Shown here in pieces: positions 1-11,744 of a DNA stretch of 64,000 nucleotides. Under the pieces are notes generated by a model. The model was given only the letters and a program-made list of their open reading frames with translations. It was not told the origin of the DNA and made no database searches. Each line of letters opens with the position of its first letter. Position 1 is the first letter of the stretch. A program made the translations under genes and the position numbers. This DNA comes from Opisthocomus hoazin (Eukaryota > Chordata > Aves > Opisthocomiformes > Opisthocomidae): contig NC_134434.1 in NCBI RefSeq assembly GCF_030867145.1, positions 1 to 64,000 on the forward strand, written 5' to 3'.

Positions 1-740
1 CTAGGATGCCGCAGGAAATAAACCCCTGGGATAGCTGTCAAGAACAGTCAGCGAGGAAACACCTGCTGGTAAAGCCCAAGCTGCACAGCAGACTAGCCTA
101 GTGCACAAATGATGCTAGATCCGTCTAGTGGCACTGCCCTGGCACATCATTCCGTGAAACAAGATGTGCTCAACTGGCGCCACGTCAATAACTCAAACTT
201 GCGTAGACACTGCTGTCAGCTGCTGCAATTGCAGTACCATGACAATATGCCTGATGCTCTACAAGCACCTTGTGCTGCTCTGTCACGTGCGAAAACAGAA
301 CACGAGCCTCCTTAACAGACACCGCACCCAGAATATAAGATGGCCCTCTGCAGCTCCGCTCCAAAACCAAGATTAACAGTCAGAGTCCTCTGTGACAGTT
401 AAGAAATCCAGAGCATCCTAGTAACTGATGAGCACCAAAGCAACCGACTGCTGAGGCCCGTCACGCTGCACCTCAGACCTCATCTCAACTGTTTCTGGAG
501 GCTTGCTGCAAAGTGCCTGCAAAGCCAATAGGGAAGACATTGCCGAGTTACAAATTTACCTCATGCTAGCTCTCGATCCAATCGCGATCGGCTTGACTCC
601 ATCTCACATGCGTAAAGACCTCCGAGTCGCTCCCGGCCTCGACCCTGACACCGCAATGCCATACCGTATAGACTTAAACGCAGAACCGGAGAACACTGGC
701 AAGATTAATGCCATACGATGCAACGCACTCTTACATAACC
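1..740. other. Unassigned sequence at the left edge
   Basis: I see no convincing gene, RNA or known repeat here. Short ORFs exist on both strands but have no start context, splice signals or recognisable motifs. It may be a further decayed part of the cassette array to the right, but I could not align it by eye. Confidence 0.4.
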
Positions 741-1600
741 GACAAGACAAACCGTAACACGGACCCATACAATGCTTAACCGTCTCAGAGAGCATCCATA
801 AAGAGCGCTGCAATGCAAGACTGACACAGAGATATACAATGCAATATCCAGTAAATACAGAGCTCCACGTTACAAAACGCAACACGGCCCTCATTACAAG
901 GCAAGACAGTCTCCAAGAACAGAGAATACAAATACAGAGCACTGTAATGCCAGATCGATACGCACACAAGCACTGCAATGCAAAATCAAGTACAGAGTGC
1001 TGCAGTAAAACAACGCAATACAGCATCATACAAAGCGGGACGCTCTCAGGTAACATTCGACACAAGTACAGATTGATGCAATGCAATACAAAACGCAGTA
1101 CAGAGCCGTGCAATGCAAGACGATCCCAGGTATCGCTCGCTACAAGTACAGAGCGCTGCAATCCAAGACCGGTACAGACACAAACAATGCATTGCTAGAT
1201 CAATTACAGAGATCCACAAGAAAAAAAATAATACACAGCTATACAAGCCTATACATATTCAAATACAGAGCTCCACATTACAAAACACAATACAAGTTCA
1301 TACAAGGCAATACAGTCTCCGATAGCAGTCCATGCAAGTAGTGAGTGCTGCAGTGCAACACGCCCAAACATTGAAATAAAAATTCAAATATAGAGCGCTA
1401 CAACACAACAACAATACAGAGCAATACAAGGCAATACAAAAAAAACCAAACAGTGCTACAGGAAAGAAATACAGGGCCGTACAATTCAATAGAAATGGAG
1501 CACGGCAATACAACACACAATAAAGGACTATTCAGTGCGAGACACTCACATGGCATGCGATACGAGGCATAATAATACAGTTGAAAAGAACACAAAACGC
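741..1600. repeat. Decayed short-period tandem repeat
   Basis: The segment repeats variants of TACAGAGCGCTGCAATGCAA and ACAATGCAATACA about every 20-40 bp with many substitutions. A longer period is also visible: a block starting AATACAGAGCTCCAC at about 857 recurs at about 1,262, some 405 bp later, including the following ACAAGGCAA and CAGTCTCC. Divergence is high, so this is an old minisatellite. Apparent ORFs on both strands are low-complexity by-products. Confidence 0.65.
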
Positions 1601-1619
1601 TGCAAAACGATGCAGTCGC

Positions 1620-2670
1620 AGATGGTGGTCAAAACCGATACGGAGTTCTGAGAAGCCAGGATGTAAGACCTGAGCCCGTAACGAGGCAGAGATGAAATGC
1701 TGCAGGGGAACTCTATGGTAGCAGAACTGCCATGAGCAGAGCTTTCACGGCGGCCTAGATCACCTCCGCAAAGGGGACTCTCCAGAAAGACCTCTGATGA
1801 AAACCACACCTTAAGCTCCAATCGCAAGATGACGAACGCTTGACCAAGGCTCCAGGCCAAAGCAGCGAAGCTAGAGACACCCAGTGCACACCGACCAAAG
1901 TGCACAAGAGTGCAGAACGTAGATACCTGTACAAAGCATCACATACAAGACTAATCACACAACACAAATGACACAGGGAAAAACACACAGGCCACAACAG
2001 TCACACCCTAAAGGACAGATGCCAGGACCTCTGTCCGCCCCAAACTTAACAGACCTTTAACAGCTCCCTCCGCAACCCTGGTGTTACACCTCCTGCCGGC
2101 CTCACCCCACCCACAGCTTTGGCCCTGGACTTACCTTTGAGGGAAGGATGCGGAATCCATCCTCATTGAGCACATCATAAAATTAGATGCTCCTGCATTC
2201 CACATGTTCTACGTCAGTATCTGCGTAACATATATAAACAAACACGACTCACTAACATTACTGACTGGAAGCATCACATTAGCAAACACCGCTCCCTTCC
2301 ACAAAATACCCAGTTGCTGATACGTAACTTAGGAAGACAAGCAATATCAGTAGCATTTTGGAATACTGCCTAGAGTCCAACAAAAGCTTGCAATTAAAAA
2401 CAAACCCCCCAACAAAACTAAACTTGAGGCCCCACACCTACAAGCCTGAACACTGTCAACATTCAGTCTTCTTTGCCGCTGCTGATCATCCCCTCCCACA
2501 TAGCTCCCATCATCACTTCAAAACACTGTTGAAATGATAGACTGCACAGCCTGCCAAGGAGCAACTCCGTGCGAGCTCGCTACCCAACCGCTGCCTCAAC
2601 AGTCGAGGCCTATCAACAGATTAAGCATAATCTCCTATCGCTATGCCACCTAACCCTCACTCTACACCCC
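1620..2670 (-). repeat. Cassette copy U0, most diverged, internally deleted
   Basis: This is the leftmost recognisable copy of the exon cassette. The stretch at about 1,625-1,705 matches the body of other units (GTCAAAA, then AAGACCTGAG and GTAAC). An exon g relative lies at 2,135-2,220. It is followed to the right by the intron that precedes exon a in long units (TTTTGGAATACTGCC at about 2,356). The sequence between exon g and that intron is missing, so exons a-f are deleted. Divergence from U1-U8 is clearly larger than that among U2-U5. Confidence 0.55.
2135..2220 (-). other. Candidate exon g of U0 with intact GTAAGT donor
   Basis: Read on the minus strand, an acceptor ending TTACGCAG is followed by an 86-nt segment ending CCCTCAAAG and a consensus donor GTAAGTCC. 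In every other cassette the same place reads AAAGCTAAG or AAAGCGAAG, so the GT is lost. If the array is transcribed leftward, U0 is the only copy able to splice onward from exon g. No frame is open through the whole exon. Confidence 0.45.
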
Positions 2671-4131
2671 TGGGCAGACAAGCACGAAACAAAACACACA
2701 CACACAGACACAGACCAACATTACACACACCACCACAAACAATGGGATTCAAAGAACAGAGAAAACTCTCGGCAAGAAGAATGACTCCCCAACGGGAAAT
2801 GCTGTCCTGCAAGACGACCAGCAGGGCCACTATGGCCCAGAACAAGGAGGCTCTACGGCAGCCCCAGAAGAGCAAGAGCTGAACAGAATGGTCCATTACA
2901 AGAAGTTACGCTCTAAACAGAGACGATGGATCTGCAAGAAGCTGGCTTCAAGACCTAAGAACGTAAGATCGCAGGGAAGAAGTCCCACAGTCCATGAAAA
3001 TGGACCGGAAGAGAGAAGAGCTGCTGACACAGCCTGAGATGACACCGCAAAAGAGAACTGATGGGAAACTTCCAAGATGTGACACCGATCCATGCTTTAT
3101 GCGCAAAACGTAAGATGAGAAGCGCCCAATGGACACTATGCCAAAGAGTACAGGCATTCCAGACCCTAGGAATGGCACCTGATATGCATAATGTGCTCAT
3201 TGAGCACAGACAGCAATGACAATGTTGAGACACAGGTAAAATCCAAGACACAAAACACAGACCACACAGATGACACACCGCCACAGACACGGTTCTGGAA
3301 CTACCCTGCCCCCTTGGGCTACAGAGAAACCCCTTCCCTTGATCCGCCCAAAGTGGCCTGTTCCTGGACAGCCCTCTCCCCTACGCTAGCTCCACAAGCT
3401 CTCCCTGAAATGCCCAACCCTTGTCCCCTCCCTCCAGACCCTTCCAAGCCCCTGGACTTAGCTTTCAGAGGGATGTGGGCTCTAAATCCAACCTCGACCA
3501 AAAATGCATTACGTATCTGGGATGCTCCTGCAGTCACCAGGTTGCACTTCATCACTGAAAAAGAGAAAACCCAGAAACGCTGCTGACAGTAAGCATCACA
3601 CTGGCCAAGACCAACCTCTTCCACAAAAACCCCCTCCTCAGAAGAACTGGGGTGCTCTGCTCACCTGCTCGTTCCAGACTCGGACGCTGCAGCCATCATT
3701 GCTTCCGATACCTGAGATACCAAGAGACACAAAATGATCATTGCACCCATGAGAAGTCACCCGACCCACACTCCTCCTTGCTACCGCCCCAGCTCACCTC
3801 AAACAGTTGTCCAATGCCAAAGGCGGCCCGCTCAGCCCCTGCAAAACCAAGAGAGACACCCCTCACTTAGTTGCTGCACAATAATTTGCTCTCACACGCT
3901 CACCGGGCCCACAACTGCCTCACCTTCTCAGACTTCGTGTCAGCATGCTGCTTTGCTCCTCCGAGGATATGTGCGGCACCTGCAATAAAATCAAAGCAAA
4001 CGGCACATGCTGAGATACTGCCGAAAGCCAAAGCTTGCCTGCATCAATCCCAACCTTCTGCTCCTGTACCTTAGCTGGTCATCCACCCTGGCCCTGCCAT
4101 TTACGCGTTCCCTGGTTTCCCTGAGCAGAGC
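2671..4131 (-). repeat. Cassette copy U1 (short type)
   Basis: Short cassette, about 1.46 kb, more diverged than U2-U5. Minus-strand exon candidates, right to left: d 3,924-3,979, e 3,798-3,838, f 3,665-3,711, g starting at 3,554. Each has an AG acceptor and d-f have GTGAG-type donors. Exons a and b are absent and exon c is truncated and fused to unit sequence near 4,130. The donor after exon g is CTAAGT, not GTAAGT. Between exon g and 2,671 lies about 0.8 kb of unit body with no clear exon. Confidence 0.7.
3509..3838 (-). pseudogene. Three-exon reading frame e-f-g of U1, ending in a stop
   Basis: Joining exon e (3,798-3,838), exon f (3,665-3,711) and exon g (from 3,554) gives a frame open across both junctions, ending TAA at 3,509-3,511. 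Exon e enters in phase 1 and leaves in phase 0, f leaves in phase 2, and g completes the frame. Residues include AFGIGQLFE (e), EAMMAAASESGTS (f) and PGDCRSIP (g). Exon e keeps the FGIG core in all units where it is complete. The upstream exon d has no frame that enters e in phase 1 without a stop, so the full cassette is not coding as drawn. It could be a remnant of a coding gene or a chance frame. I do not recognise the protein. Confidence 0.3.
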
Positions 4132-6262
4132 AGTTCCAAGGCAAGCACGCACAGGCACAGACCAACATTACACACAACACCACAAACAATGGGATTCAAG
4201 AAGAGAGAAAACTCGCCGCAAAAACAATGACTCCCTGACGGGAGATGCTGTTGGACAAGGAGACCGACAGGGCCTCAATGGCCCAGAGCGAGGAGGCTCC
4301 GCGGCAGCCCCAGAAAACCGGATTAGAACACAATGGTCCGTTACAAGAAGTTACGGTCAACATGGAGACGATGGATGTGCAAGAAGCCCGGCTTCAAGAC
4401 CTAAGAGCGTAAGGATGCAGGGAAGAAGTCCCACAGTCCATAAAAATGGACCGGAAGAGAGAAGAGCTGCTGCCGACACAGCCTGGAACGATGCCGCAAC
4501 AGAAAGATGCTAGACTGATCCACGCTTTACGCTTGTAAGGCAAGAAGAGAAGACCTGAATTGGCACTATGCCAATGAGTACATGCATTCGAGACCCCAGG
4601 TATGGCACGGAGGCATACGATGAGCTATGAGTGCAAAGAGAAACAAGGATATCGAGACCAGAGGAAGGTCTGCGACACAAGACACACCACAACAACATAG
4701 CACTGATGACACAGGCTGGAACTGCCCTGCCCATGCTAGTCCTAGGATGCAGGGAAACTCGGTCCCTTTCTGTGCCCAGAGGGGCCCGCTCCTGCGCAGC
4801 CCTCTCCCCCGCACTAATGTTACAAGCCCTGCCCGCAATGCCCAACTGTGGTCCCCTCCCTCCAAACCCTTCCCAGCCCCGGTCCCTCGACTTAGCTTTT
4901 GGAGGGCCGGGAGTCTGAATCCATCCTCGACAACAAGCATGTTGGATAACTGGGATGCTCCTGCAGTCAATAGGTCCGCTTCGTCATCTGAAAAAGAAAA
5001 AGAGATGAGGACATCACAGACCACACATGGTGCTGACAGTAAGCATCACACTGGCCAAGACCGACCTCTTCCACAACAATCCCCTCCTCAGAAGCACCAG
5101 GATGCTCTGCTGCTCACTTGTTCTTTCCGGAGTCGGACACTGCAGCCATAATCGCCTCTGCAACCTAAGATGCCAAGACACACAAAATGATCATTGCACC
5201 TGTGAGAAGTCACCTGCCCTACGCTCCTCGCTGCCACCCCGACTCACCTCAAGAGCTTCTCCAATGCCAAAGGCGGCCCGCACGGCCCCTGCAAAACCAA
5301 GACAGAGACATCTCACTGAGTCGCTGCACAGTACTTTGCTCTTACACACTGACCCGGTCCACAACCGCCTCGCCTTCTCGGACCTCTTGTCAGCATGCTG
5401 CTTTGCCCCTTCAGGACTATGTGTGGCACCTACAAAAAGAAAACAGAAGACACGTGCTGAGATACCGCCCAAAACTGCCACCTGCCACACCGGTTCCCTC
5501 CTCCTGCTCCTTTACCTTGGCTGCTCACCTGTATTGCCCCCGAGATTTACATGTTGCCATGCTGAGGCTCAGGTGCCACCTGGGAAACACAAACAGGGAT
5601 GGTAATTTCACCAACAACAGCGCTCCAGAAAAAATAACTGCTACTTCAGCCTACTACTCATTGCTCACCTTGCCTGAGTCACCCCTGGTGCCGATATCAT
5701 GCTTCACTCGTTGCTTTGCACCTACAATATTGAAAAAAAAAAAACAAACCACCAACTGTAAGGCAGTCGTATAGCTACTAATCATGTCTTCCCTTCAAGA
5801 CCACGCGCCAACCCACCTCCTAATGACGCTCTGCTCAGCGCCTCCGTTGGTCTTTGGTGCCCATCTTGTTCCCTGGCACCTGAAATAAGTATTGAACAAG
5901 TCACCCGTATGCTGCTTAAGTCATTAACAATTCCAGACGTATTGATTTGATTTTGGAATAGCGCCCAGAGTCCAAAATACAGCCTGCCATTACATAAAGG
6001 AATAAAGGGCCAAACTTAAAGGCCCCCCCCATGCATAAGCCTTACCACCGTCAACATTCAATCTGCTTTGCTGCTGATGATCAGCCCCTCCCACATGATT
6101 CCCATCACCTCTGTAAAACACTGTTGAAATGACAGTCCACACCGTCTGCCGACGGCCGGTCCATCTGATCTCACTTCCCAGCCTCTGCCTAAACAGTCTA
6201 GGCCTGTCAACCTATTAACCACAGCCTCTTATCGCTATGACACCTACCCCTGAATATACCCC
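4132..6262 (-). repeat. Cassette copy U2 (long type)
   Basis: Long cassette, about 2.13 kb, with all seven exon candidates on the minus strand: a 5,817-5,879, b 5,669-5,721, c 5,529-5,579, d 5,374-5,429, e 5,248-5,288, f 5,118-5,164, g from 4,987 to about 4,899. Introns are about 83-130 nt. The d donor is GC (GCGAGG), and exon g lacks a GT donor. Exon b has an in-frame TGA where U7 keeps CGA. By eye it is very similar to U4 throughout, so the two are recent duplicates. A full NFI-type palindrome lies at 4,560-4,574. Confidence 0.75.
4560..4574. promoter_or_regulatory. NFI-type palindrome in U2
   Basis: The sequence is TTGGC, five bases (ACTAT), GCCAA, which is the classical nuclear factor I full-site form. 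It sits about 330 bp downstream of exon g in the direction of the minus-strand exons. Matching sites occur at the same place in U4 and U6. A protein-binding role is inferred. Confidence 0.45.
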
Positions 6263-7699
6263 TGGGCAGGGCAGCTCCAAGCCAAAACGCACACACAGGC
6301 ACAGACCAACGTTACACACAACACCACAAACGATTGGATTCAAAGAAGAGAGAAAACTCTCCGCAAGAACAATGACTGCCGGACGAGAGAAGCTGTCGGA
6401 CAAGGAGACCGACGTGGCCGCAACAGCCGAGAATGAGGAGCCTCCATGGCAGCCCCAGAGAAACAGTAGAACCAAATGGTCCCTTACAAGGAGTTGCGGT
6501 CAAAATGGAGATGATGGATGTGTACGAAACCTGTCTTCAAGACCTAAAAGCATAAGGATTCCAGGAAAAACTCCCACAGTCCATGACAATGGACCGGTAG
6601 AGAGAAGAGCTGCTGACACAGCCTGGAACGACACTGCCAAAGAGAACTGACCAGAAGTTTTCAAGACACAAGACTGATCCATGCTTTACATTTGTAAGCC
6701 AAGAAGAGAACCTCCCAGTTGGCACTATCCAATAGGTACAGGCATTTGAGGGCCTAGAAATGGCATCCAAGGCACCTGATGAGTTTATTGAGTGCAAACA
6801 GAAACAAGGGCATCAAGAACAGAGGAAGGTCTATGACACAGAAGACACCACAAAAACAACATAGCACCACAGACACAGGCTGGAACTGCCCTGCCCATAC
6901 TAGTCCAAGGATGAAGGAAACCCCCTTCGCTTTACATGCCTAGAGAGGCCCGCTCCTGCACAGCGCTCCCCTACGCTAACTTTATAAGCCCTGCCCACAA
7001 TGCCCAACCGTGTTCCTCTCCCTCCACATTCTTCCAGTCCCAGTCCCTCAACTTAGCTTTTGGAGGGTCAGGGGTCTGAATCCATCCTCAACAAAAAGCA
7101 CATTGGCTAACTGGGAAGCTCCTGCACTCGCCTGGTTCCATTTTGTCATCTGAAAAGGAAAAAAGCCAGAAACAGTGCTGACAGGAAGCATCACACTGGC
7201 AAACGCCAACCCCCTCCTCAGAAGCACCCGGGTGCTCTGCTCACCTGCTCGTTCCAGAGTCGGACGCTTTGCCATCATCACTTCTGCTGCAACAGATACC
7301 AAGAGACACAAAATTACTATTATGCCCATGAGAAGTCACGCGCTTGACCCTCCTCCTCGCTGCCATACCAGCTCACCTCAAACAGTTGTCCAATGCCAAA
7401 GGCGGCCGGCACAGCCCCTGCAAAACCAAGAGAGACACCCCTCACTGAGCTGCTGCACAATAATTTGCTCTCACACACTGACCCGGCACACAACTACCTC
7501 ACCTTCTCAGACCTCTTGTCAGCATGCTGCTTCGCCCCGCTGAGGATATGTGCGGCACCTGCAATAAAATCAAAGCAAACAGCGCATGCTGAGATACTGC
7601 CCAAAAACAAAGCTTGCCTGCATCCATTCCAATCTCCTGCTGCTTTATTTGGCTGCTCACCCACTCTGCCCCTGCCATTTACGGATTCCATGGTTGCCC
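6263..7699 (-). repeat. Cassette copy U3 (short type)
   Basis: Short cassette, about 1.44 kb. Minus-strand exon candidates: d 7,503-7,558, e 7,377-7,417, f 7,245-7,286, g from 7,149 to about 7,060. Exons a and b are missing. Exon c is cut and joined to unit sequence at about 7,695, the same junction as in U1 and U5. The d donor is GTGAGG. The NFI-like site near 6,720 has lost one base of the right half-site. A TATAAAG-like element lies near 6,986, and an AATAAA lies at 6,784-6,789, both on the minus strand. Confidence 0.75.
6784..6789 (-). terminator. Possible poly(A) signal in U3
   Basis: AATAAA on the minus strand, about 270 bases downstream of exon g and followed by a GT-containing stretch. 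Other cassettes have a changed hexamer here (for example TCAAGAAG in U5), so the signal is private to U3. It could end a transcript at U3, but a hexamer alone is weak evidence. Confidence 0.25.
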
Positions 7700-9839
7700 T
7701 GGGCAGAGCAGTTCCAAGGCAAGCACACACAGGCACAGACCAACATTACACACAACACCAAAAACAATGGGATTCAAGAGATAAAACGCTCCTCCAGAGG
7801 AAGAATTACTCTGACGGGAGATGCTGTTGGACAAGGAGACCGACAGGGCCGCAATGGCCCAGAGCGAGGAGGCTCCGCAGCAGCCCCAGAAAACCGGATT
7901 AGAACACAATGGTCCGTTACAAGAAGTTACGGTCAAAATGGAGACGATGGATGTGCAAGAAGCCCGGCTTCAAGACCTAAGAGCGTAAGGATGCAGGGAA
8001 GAAGTCCCACAGTCCATAAAAATGGACCGGAAGAGAGAAGAGCTGCTGCCGACACAGCCTGGAACGATGCCGCAACAGAAAGATGCAAGACCGATCCACG
8101 CTCTACGCTTGTAAGGCAAGAAGAGAAGATCTGAATTGGCACTGTGCCAATGAGTACATGCATTCGAGACCCCAGGTATGGCACGGAGGCATACGATGAG
8201 CTTTGTGAGTGCAAAGAGAAACAAGGATATCGAGACCAGAGGAAGGTCTGCGACACAAGACACACCACAACAACAACATAGCACTGATGACACAGGCTGG
8301 AACTGCCCTGCCCATGCTAGTCCTAGGATGCAGGGAAACTCGGTCCCTTTCTGTGCCCAGAGGGGCCCGCTCCTGCGCAGCCCTCTCCCCCGCACTAATG
8401 TTACAAGCCCTGCCCGCAATGCCCAACTGTGGTCCCCTCCCTCCAAACCCTTCCCAGCCCCGGTCCCTCGACTTAGCTTTTGGAGGGCCAGGAGTCTGAA
8501 TCCATCCTCGACAACAAGCATGTTGGCTAATTGGGATGCTCCTGCAGTCAATAGGTCTGCTTCGTCATCTGAAAAAGAAAAAAAGATGAGGACATCACAG
8601 ACCACACATGGTGCTGACAGTAAGCATCACACTGACCAAGACCGACCTCTTCCACAACAATCCCCTCCTCAGAAGCACCAGGATGCTCTGCTGCTCACTT
8701 GTTCTTTCCGGAGTCGGACACTGCAGCCATAATCGCCTCTGCAACCTAAGATGCCAAGACACACAAAATGATCATTGCACCCGTGAGAAGTCACCTGCCC
8801 TATGCTCCTCGCTGCCACCCTGACTCACCTCAAGAGCTTGTCCAATGCCAACGGCGGCCCGCACGGCCCCTGCAAAACCAAGACAGAGACATCTCACTGA
8901 GTTGCTGCACAGTACTTTGCTCTTACACACTGACCCGGTCCACAACCGCCTCGCCTTCTCGGACCTCTTGTCAGCATGCTGCTTTGCCCCTTCAGGACTA
9001 TGTGTGGCACCTACAAAAAGAAAACAGAAGACACGTGCTGAGATACTGCCCAAAACTGCCACCTGCCACACCGATTCCCACCTCCTGCTCCTTTACCTTG
9101 GCTGCTCACCCGTGTTGCCCCTGACAATTACATGTTGCCATGCTGAGGCTCGGGTACCACCTGGGAAACACAAACAGGGATGGTAATTTCACCAACAACA
9201 GCACTCCAGAAAAATAACTGCTACTTCAGCCTACTATTCATTGCTCACCTTGCCTGAGTCACCCCTGGTGCCGATATCATGCTTCACTCGTCGCTTTGCA
9301 CCTACAATATTGGAAAAAAAACAAACCACCAACTGTAAGGCAGTCGTATAGCCACTAATCATGTCTTCCCTTCAACACCACGCGCCAACCCACCTCCTAA
9401 TGACGCTCTGCTCAGCGCCTCCGTTGGTCTTTGGTGCCCATCTTGTTCCCTGGCACCTGAAATAAGTATTGAACAAGTCACCCATATGCTGCTTAAGACA
9501 TTAACAATTCCAGATGTATTGATTTGATTTTGGAATAGCACCTAGAGTCCAAAATACAGCCTGCCATTACATAAAGGAATAAAAGGCAAAAGTTAAAGCC
9601 CCCCCCCATGCATAAGCCTTACCACCGTCAACATTCAATCTGCTTTGCTGCTGATGATCAGCTCCTCCCACATGACTCCCATCACCTCTGTAAAACACTG
9701 TTGAAATGACAGTCCACACTGTCTGCCAACGGCCGCTCCATCCGAGCTCACTTCCCAGCCTCTGCCTAAACAGTCTAGGCCTGGCAACCTATTAACCACA
9801 GCCTCTTGTCGCTATGACACCTACCCCTGAATATACCCC
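7700..9839 (-). repeat. Cassette copy U4 (long type)
   Basis: Long cassette, about 2.14 kb. Minus-strand exon candidates: a 9,394-9,456, b 9,249-9,301, c 9,110-9,160, d 8,955-9,010, e 8,829-8,869, f 8,699-8,745, g from 8,568 to about 8,480. Exon lengths match U2 exactly (63, 53, 51, 56, 41, 47). Introns are about 92, 88, 99, 85, 83 and 130 nt. The d donor is GC and the exon g donor is lost. An NFI-type palindrome lies at 8,136-8,150. With U5 this forms the second copy of the 3.58-kb higher-order unit. Confidence 0.78.
8136..8150. promoter_or_regulatory. NFI-type palindrome in U4
   Basis: TTGGC, ACTGT, GCCAA: a perfect NFI full-site consensus, at the same cassette position as in U2 and U6. 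Flanking bases extend the dyad (AATTGGCAC and GTGCCAATG). Confidence 0.45.
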
Positions 9840-11291
9840 TGGGCAGGGCAGCTCCAAGCCAAAACGCACACACAGACACAGACCAACATTACACAAAGCA
9901 CCACAAACATTTGGATTCAAAGAAGAGAGAAAACTCTCTGCAAGAAGAACGACTGCCGGACGAGAGAAGCTGTCGGACAAGGAGACCGACGTGGCCGCAA
10001 CAGCCAAGAACGAGGAGCCTCCATGGCAGCCCCAGAGAAACAGTAGAACCAAATGGTCCCTTACAAGAAGTTACGGTCAAAATGGAGATGATGGATGTGT
10101 AAGAAACCCGTCTTCAAGACCTAAGAGCATAACGATTCCAGGAAAAACTCCCACAGTCGATGACAATGGACCAGTAGAGAGAAGAGCTGCTGACACAGCC
10201 TGGAACGACACCGCCAAAGAGAACTGACCAGAAGTTTTCAAGACACAAGAGCGATCCATGCTTTACATTTGTAAGCCAAGAAGAGAACCTCCCAGCTGGC
10301 ACTATCCAATGAGTACAGGCATTTGAGGGCCTAGAAATGGCATCCGAGGCACCTGATGAGCTTCTTGAGTGCAAACAGAAACAAGGACATCGAGAACAGA
10401 GGAAGGTCTACGACACAGAAGACACCACAAAAACAACATAGCACCACAGACGCAGGCTGGAACTGCCCCGCCCATACTAGTCCAAGGATGAAGGAAACCC
10501 CCTTCGCTTTACATGCCTAGAGAGGCCCGCTCCTGCGCAGCTCTCCCCTACGCTAACTTTATAAGCCCTGCCAGCATTGCCCAACTGTGTTCCCCTCCCT
10601 CCAGATTCTTCCAGCCCCAGTCCCTCGACCTAGCTTTTGGAGGGTCAGCGGTCTGAATCCATCCTCAACAAAAAGCACATTGGCTAATTGGGAAGCTCCT
10701 GCACTCGCCTGGTTCTGCTTTGTCATCTGAAAAGGAAAAGAGCCAGAAACAATGCCGACAGAAAGCATCACACTGGCCAAGACCAACCTCTTCCACAACA
10801 ACCCCCTCCTCAGAAGCACCCGGGTACTCCGCTCACCTGCTCACTCCAGGGTCAGATGCTGTGCCATCGTCACTTCTGCTGCATCAGATACCAAGAGACA
10901 CAAAATTACTATTATGCCCGTGAGAAGTCACGCACTCGATGCTCCTCCTCGCTGCCACCCCAGCTCACCTCAAACAGTTGTCCAATGCCAAAGGCGACCG
11001 GCACAGCCCCTGCAAAACCAAGAGAGACACCGCTCACTGAGCTGCTGCACAATAATTTGCTCTCACACACTGACCCGGCACACAACTACCTCACCTTCTC
11101 AGACCTCTTGTCAGCATGCTGCTTCGCCCCTCTGAGGATATGTGCGGCACCTGCAATAAAATCAAAGCAAAGAGCGCATGCTGAGATACTGCCCAAAAAC
11201 AAAGCTTGCCTGCATCAATTCCAATCTCCTACTCCTTTATTTGGCTGCTCACCCACTCTGCCCCTGCCATTTATGGATTCCCCAGTTGCCC
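9840..11291 (-). repeat. Cassette copy U5 (short type)
   Basis: Short cassette, about 1.45 kb. Minus-strand exon candidates: d 11,095-11,150, e 10,969-11,009, f 10,837-10,878, g from 10,726 to about 10,637. Same truncated exon c junction near 11,288 as in U1 and U3. A TATAAAG-like element lies near 10,560. It is very similar to U3 over its whole length. Confidence 0.75.
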
Positions 11292-11729
11292 TGGGCAGAG
11301 CAGTTCCAAGGCAAGCACGCACAGGCACAGACCAACATTACACACAACACCACAAACAATGGGATTCAAGATGAGAGAAAACTCTCCTCCACAAGAAGAA
11401 TGACTCCCTGACGGGAGATGCTGTTAGACAAGGAGACCGACAGGGCCGCATTGGCCCAGAGCGAGGAGGCTCCGCGGCAGCCCCAGAAAACCGGATTAGA
11501 ACACAATGGTCCGTTACAAGCAGTTACGGTCAACATGGAGACGATGGATGTGCAAGAAGCCCGGCTTCAAGACCTAAGAGCGTAAGGATGCAGGGAAGAA
11601 GTCCCACAGTCCATAGAAACGTACGAGAAGAGAGAAGAGCTGCTGGCACAGCCTGGAACACCGCCGCCAAAGAGAGATGCAAGACCGATCCACGCTTTAC
11701 GCTTGTAAGGCACCAAGAGAAGATCTGAA

Positions 11730-11744
11730 TTGGCACTGTGCCAA
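11730..11744. promoter_or_regulatory. NFI-type palindrome in U6
   Basis: TTGGC, ACTGT, GCCAA: the third exact NFI-type full site, at the same relative position as in U2 and U4. U7 has a one-base change in the right half (GCCGA), and U8 is degraded. Confidence 0.42.

Larger units (their letters stand above)
4132..11291 (-). repeat. 3.58-kb higher-order repeat, two copies
   Basis: Long plus short cassettes form a composite unit: U2+U3 (4,132-7,699, 3,568 bp) and U4+U5 (7,700-11,291, 3,592 bp). Corresponding segments such as 4,627-5,151 and 8,209-8,732 differ at only a few positions. U6 begins like a third copy and then diverges. The composite unit must have formed before it was copied, because U3 and U5 share the same deletion junction. 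Confidence 0.75.
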
